A DNA stretch of 25,426 bases from CAZXCQ01 sp964639275 (GTDB taxonomy: Bacteria; Desulfobacterota; DSM-4660; Desulfatiglandales; Desulfatiglandaceae), in the NCBI GenBank assembly GCA_964639275.1, contig CAZXCQ010000057.1:1-25426 (forward strand), given 5' to 3'. Both the position numbers and the translations under genes were made by a program. Positions 22,190 to 25,426 of this stretch are shown here, piece by piece; position 1 is the stretch's first letter, and every line of letters starts with the position of its first letter. The notes below the pieces were generated by a model. The model saw nothing but the letters and a program-made list of their open reading frames with translations. It was not told where the DNA came from and did not search any database.

Positions 22190-23334
22190 CCCCTGACACA
22201 AGCTTAGAGGCGCCCCTGGCCCCGAGGCAGACAAGGCTTCAGGAATTCTGGCAGCTCTTTAAGAAAAACCGTCTGGCCATCCTGGGCCTGGTCTTTTTTG
22301 TCCTCTTTTTTATGACGGCCCTGGCAGGCCTTTTCCTGACATCGGGCAATGACCCCGTGTTTGACCCGGCCCTGATCCGTCTTCAGGAAAAGCTCCTTCC
22401 CCCCCTGTCCAGACCAAATCCAACCAGCCTCCAGCCAAATGAGTTCCCCACCCTGGGGCTCTACCTCTTTGGGACCGACGATCTGGGCAGGGACGTCTTT
22501 GCGCGCATGTTGCAGGGCGCCTGGGTTTCACTCACCGTGGGATTCGTGGCCGTGGGGATCTCTGTGATTGTGGGGATCTTTATGGGCGGGATTGCCGGCT
22601 TTTTCGGGCAAGACCACATCCGCGTGGGTCACCTCTTGCTGACCTGTCTTTTTTTCGCCGGGGGTACCCTTTTGGCCCTGGGGAGCATCTATTTCGGCCT
22701 CCTGCTGATCCTTTGCGCAATTGTCTATGTCATCAACCGTCTCCGTTCAAAAAAGAAACTGGCCAGGAGACCGGCCACTCCATGGCTGGGCCTTCTGCAC
22801 ACACGCGCCATCTCGATTGACACCCTCATTATGCGAATTGTTGACATCATGCTCTGCTTCCCCAGCTTCTTCCTGATACTCACGGTGGTGGCCCTGCTTC
22901 CGGCAAGCATGTACAATATCATGATCGTGATCGGGCTTACCAGCTGGATGGGCGCCACCCGCTTTGTCCGGGCGGAATTTCTTTCGTTGCGAGAACAGGA
23001 TTTTGTCACCGCGGCCAAGGCACTGGGGATCGGTAACTTCCGGATTATCTTTCGCCACATGATGCCCAACGCCGTCGCGCCCGTGCTGGTATCCGCCACC
23101 ATCGGCATCGCCACGGCCATCCTGACCGAGGCTGGGTTGAGTTTTCTCGGCTTTGGGGTCCCGCCCCCGCATGCCACCTGGGGCAATATCCTCTCGGATG
23201 GCAAACGGTTTATCTTTGATGCCCCCTGGCTCACCTTTGTCCCGGGCATCGCCATCCTGATCGTGGTCCTTTCTTTCAACCTCTTTGGCGAAGGCCTGCG
23301 GGATGCCTTCAACCCCAAGCTCAGGGAGAGATAG
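22186..23334 (+). CDS. dppC: Peptide-type ABC transporter permease (DppC/OppC family) with inserted membrane hairpin
   Basis: The start is GTG overlapping the upstream stop (GTGA); 382 residues, against about 290-310 for the family. Typical features are the N-terminal FKKNRLAILGLVFFVLFF, the FGTDDLGRDVFARMLQGAW motif (95-113), the EAA loop EQDFVTAAKALGIGNFRIIF (270-289) with HMMPNA, and the C-terminal LSFNLFGEGLRDAFNPK. Between GGIAGFFGQ (about 142) and SIDTLIMRIVDIML (about 210), which are nearly adjacent in ordinary DppC proteins, lie about 65 extra residues. They form two hydrophobic segments (about 147-165 and 168-184) and a basic loop (RLRSKKKLARR). The frame is intact through the insertion. 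The ATPase gene begins immediately after the stop. Confidence 0.9.
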   Translation: MTPDTSLEAPLAPRQTRLQEFWQLFKKNRLAILGLVFFVLFFMTALAGLFLTSGNDPVFDPALIRLQEKLLPPLSRPNPTSLQPNEFPTLGLYLFGTDDLGRDVFARMLQGAWVSLTVGFVAVGISVIVGIFMGGIAGFFGQDHIRVGHLLLTCLFFAGGTLLALGSIYFGLLLILCAIVYVINRLRSKKKLARRPATPWLGLLHTRAISIDTLIMRIVDIMLCFPSFFLILTVVALLPASMYNIMIVIGLTSWMGATRFVRAEFLSLREQDFVTAAKALGIGNFRIIFRHMMPNAVAPVLVSATIGIATAILTEAGLSFLGFGVPPPHATWGNILSDGKRFIFDAPWLTFVPGIAILIVVLSFNLFGEGLRDAFNPKLRER

Positions 23335-24318
23335 ATGGGGAAAAACCCTCTTCTTACAGTCCAGGACCTCGGGGTCAATTTTGTTGGAGACGGAAAGGTC
23401 GCCCGCGCCGTCGAGGGGGTCAGCTATGAAATCGGGGCCGGGGAAACGGTCTGCCTGGTCGGCGAATCCGGGTGTGGAAAGACCGTTTCCGCCCTTACCA
23501 TCCTCGGCCTGGTCCCTATCCCACCGGGCCAGGTGGTGGGGGGAAAGGTGCTTTTTGAAGGCCAGAACCTCCTCGAACTTGATGAAGAGGAGATGCAAAA
23601 GATCCGGGGGAACCGGATCGCCATGGTCTTTCAGGAGCCGTTGACCTCTCTCAATCCGGTCTTTACCATCGGCAACCAGATCCAAGAGGCCATAGAGGTC
23701 CACGAGCGGGTTGAGCCGGAGGTGTTGCGTGAAAGGACTATCCAGCTCCTAAAAGACGTGGGGATTCCCTCGCCAGAGGCCCGGCTCAACGATTACCCCC
23801 ACCAGTTAAGCGGTGGCCAGCGCCAGCGGGTAATGATCGCCATGGCCCTTGCCTGTAATCCTGACCTGGTCATCGCCGACGAACCCACAACCGCCCTTGA
23901 CGTGACCATACAGGCCCAGATCCTCCGCCTGTTTGAGACCCTCCAGCAGACACGATCCATGTCGGTCCTTTACATCACCCACGATCTTGGGGTGGTGGCC
24001 AATATCGCCGATCGGGTCTATGTCATGTATGCGGGCTCGATTGTCGAGCAGGGAAATGCCGCCCAGATCTTTAGCCAACCCTGCCATCCTTACACCCGGG
24101 GGCTTCTGGCCTCTTTGCCCACCCGGGCAAAACGGGGAAGACGGCTTCACAGCATCCCCGGCGCCGTCCCCGACCCGGCGCACAAGCCGGCGGGATGCCC
24201 CTTTCATCCCAGGTGCCAGCACGCTGTTGAGACCTGCAAGAGCCGGTTTCCGGAGATGTCCGATTATGGCGACGGGCATCTGAGCCGGTGTCCGGTGATC
24301 TTTGAGCAGGGTAGATAG
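23335..24318 (+). CDS. dppD: Peptide-type ABC transporter ATP-binding protein (DppD/OppD family)
   Basis: A 327-residue cytoplasmic ATPase with all motifs: Walker A GESGCGKT (43-50), Q-loop VFQEPLTSLNP, signature LSGGQRQRV (158-166), Walker B LVIADEP (178-184) and switch histidine YITHDLG. The C-terminal extension HPYTRGLLASLP and cysteines 288, 294, 301 and 319 match the oligopeptide-ABC C-terminal domain, whose four cysteines bind a [4Fe-4S] cluster in studied relatives. The ATG directly follows the permease stop. With DppF it would form the heterodimeric motor. Confidence 0.94.
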   Translation: MGKNPLLTVQDLGVNFVGDGKVARAVEGVSYEIGAGETVCLVGESGCGKTVSALTILGLVPIPPGQVVGGKVLFEGQNLLELDEEEMQKIRGNRIAMVFQEPLTSLNPVFTIGNQIQEAIEVHERVEPEVLRERTIQLLKDVGIPSPEARLNDYPHQLSGGQRQRVMIAMALACNPDLVIADEPTTALDVTIQAQILRLFETLQQTRSMSVLYITHDLGVVANIADRVYVMYAGSIVEQGNAAQIFSQPCHPYTRGLLASLPTRAKRGRRLHSIPGAVPDPAHKPAGCPFHPRCQHAVETCKSRFPEMSDYGDGHLSRCPVIFEQGR

Positions 24319-24325
24319 GGGAGTG

Positions 24326-25360
24326 ATGATTTCGCTATTTTCCCAGAACCATCGTCCAGTCACGGCCGCGGCCGGTGAAAGACCGCAGGAGCACCGCACT
24401 ATCCTCAAGGTGGAAGGGCTAAAAAAATACTTCCCGGTCCGCAGGGGGTTTTTTCAAAGGGTTTCAGGATGGGTCAAGGCCGTGGACGGTGTGGACTTTG
24501 AACTGGAACAGGGAAAGACCTGGGGCCTCGTGGGCGAGAGCGGGTGTGGAAAATCTACGGTGGCACGGCTCGTTCTGAGGCTACTTGAGCCTGATGCCGG
24601 AAATATCATCTACCGGGGGACCGACATTGGTGGCCTGTCTCACAGCGAGATAAAACCGCTTCGGAAGGAAATGCAGATCGTCTTTCAGGATCCTTTTGGC
24701 TCGCTCAACCCCCGTATGACCGTGGGCCAGTCCATAGAAGAGGGGTTGCGGATACTTGAGCTGCCGAGACCCAAACGAAAAGAGCGAATCCAGGAACTCC
24801 TTGAAATGGTAGGAATCTCAGGCGGGAGTGCGGATCGATACCCCCACGAATTCAGCGGGGGTCAGCGGCAGCGAATCGGTGTGGCCCGGGCCCTCAGTGT
24901 AGAACCTGACCTGATTATTTGCGACGAACCCATATCCGCACTGGATGTCTCGATCCAGGCCCAGATCATCAATCTCCTGGAAGACCTCCAGGAGCAGCTT
25001 CAACTGACCTATATCTTTATCTCCCACGACCTCAATGTGGTGGGGTACATCAGCGATCGGGTGGCCGTCATGTATCTTGGCCAGATCATGGAATACGCAA
25101 GCGCCGACGAGATCTTTGAAAACCCGGTTCACCCTTACACCCTGGCGCTCCTCTCAGCGGTCCCGGTTGCAGAACCCGGCAGGGAGGTTGAGGTGACGTC
25201 CCTGGGAGGCGATGTCCCCAGCCCCCTCGATCCCCCACCAGGGTGCAAATTCCAGGGCAGATGCCCCCTGGTGGAAGAAAAGTGCCGAAAACAGGAAGTC
25301 GATTTCCACGCCCTTTCCGAGGGCCATCTGGTCCGCTGCTGGAAGGTCACGGGGGGTTAG
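24326..25360 (+). CDS. dppF: Peptide-type ABC transporter ATP-binding protein (DppF/OppF family)
   Basis: ATG 24326 gives 344 residues; GTG 24323 and TTG 24302 (overlapping the dppD 3' end) are alternative starts. AGGGGAG stands just before it. Motifs: Walker A GESGCGKST (70-78), Q-loop VFQDPFGSLNPR, signature FSGGQRQRI (177-185; F replaces the usual L at its first position, as often in OppF), Walker B LIICDEP and switch FISHDL. The insert KKYFPVRRGFFQRVSGWVKA before the first strand is typical of DppF/OppF. C-terminal cysteines 307, 313, 320 and 338 again fit an iron-sulfur site. It is the last gene of the five-gene importer; a GGTTCA-type repeat starts 14 bases downstream. Confidence 0.94.
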   Translation: MISLFSQNHRPVTAAAGERPQEHRTILKVEGLKKYFPVRRGFFQRVSGWVKAVDGVDFELEQGKTWGLVGESGCGKSTVARLVLRLLEPDAGNIIYRGTDIGGLSHSEIKPLRKEMQIVFQDPFGSLNPRMTVGQSIEEGLRILELPRPKRKERIQELLEMVGISGGSADRYPHEFSGGQRQRIGVARALSVEPDLIICDEPISALDVSIQAQIINLLEDLQEQLQLTYIFISHDLNVVGYISDRVAVMYLGQIMEYASADEIFENPVHPYTLALLSAVPVAEPGREVEVTSLGGDVPSPLDPPPGCKFQGRCPLVEEKCRKQEVDFHALSEGHLVRCWKVTGG

Positions 25361-25373
25361 ACCACAATTTTTC

Positions 25374-25413
25374 GTAGCCGTTCACGGGTTCAAAGGTTCA
25401 GGGTTCAAGGTTG
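25374..25413 (+). repeat. GGTTCA-type repeat, copy at the 3' end of the peptide-importer operon
   Basis: GTAGCCGTTCACGGGTTCAA, then AGGTTCAGGGTTCAAGGTTG. The first 29 bases match 17446-17474. It lies in the short stretch after the dppF stop and may continue past the window edge. Confidence 0.75.
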
Positions 25414-25426
25414 CATTTTTGTCCCC

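Overview
The window is a 25.4 kb piece of a moderately GC-rich bacterial chromosome, very probably an anaerobic Deltaproteobacterium (Desulfobacterota). The evidence is the gene content: a Liv-type ABC system with an embedded AMP-dependent CoA ligase, a DUF3795/DUF3786 cysteine-rich protein, an RND pump with its own lipoprotein, and intergenic DNA rich in small palindromic repeats. A run of 100 N flanked by an exact 55-bp duplication shows that it is a scaffold, probably from a metagenome. No rRNA, tRNA, phage gene, full-length transposase or CRISPR array was seen.

Layout. (1) Positions 1-5062, plus strand: 3' part of an acyl-CoA ligase, two LivH/LivM-type permeases and a periplasmic binding protein. 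The LivG/LivF ATPases are not here and presumably lie upstream. (2) 5639-9177, plus strand: a two-subunit aconitase-X-type dehydratase (DUF521 + DUF126) followed by a second acyl-CoA ligase. Together with (1) this looks like an uptake, CoA-activation and dehydration module for an unidentified organic or hydroxy acid. (3) 9260-15834, minus strand: a K+-channel-like protein, then an RND efflux operon read as DUF456 membrane protein, lipoprotein, adaptor, pump. (4) 16508-18517, minus strand: a DUF3795/DUF3786 protein and a DUF72 protein. (5) 19064-25360, plus strand: a complete peptide-type (Dpp/Opp) ABC importer (binding protein, two permeases, two ATPases), with unusual insertions in the binding protein and in the second permease.

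The most distinctive part of the window is its non-coding DNA. Small non-autonomous elements with GTAAC/GTATC ends sit in the gaps. One 102-bp copy has a perfect 8-bp target duplication and two others have 7/8 duplications, a pattern like IS66-family ends. Two 94-bp copies carry a central hairpin whose arms differ by compensatory changes. One copy has a much enlarged hairpin, supplies the stop codon of the dehydratase small subunit and splits that operon. A second family, of GGTTCA-type degenerate repeats, recurs at gene 3' ends and even encodes the C-terminus of the DUF72 protein. A third family consists of REP-like GGATTCCGG hairpins.

Limits: no alignments or searches were run. Product names rest on motifs and architecture read by eye, and substrates of both transporters, the dehydratase and the ligases are unknown.
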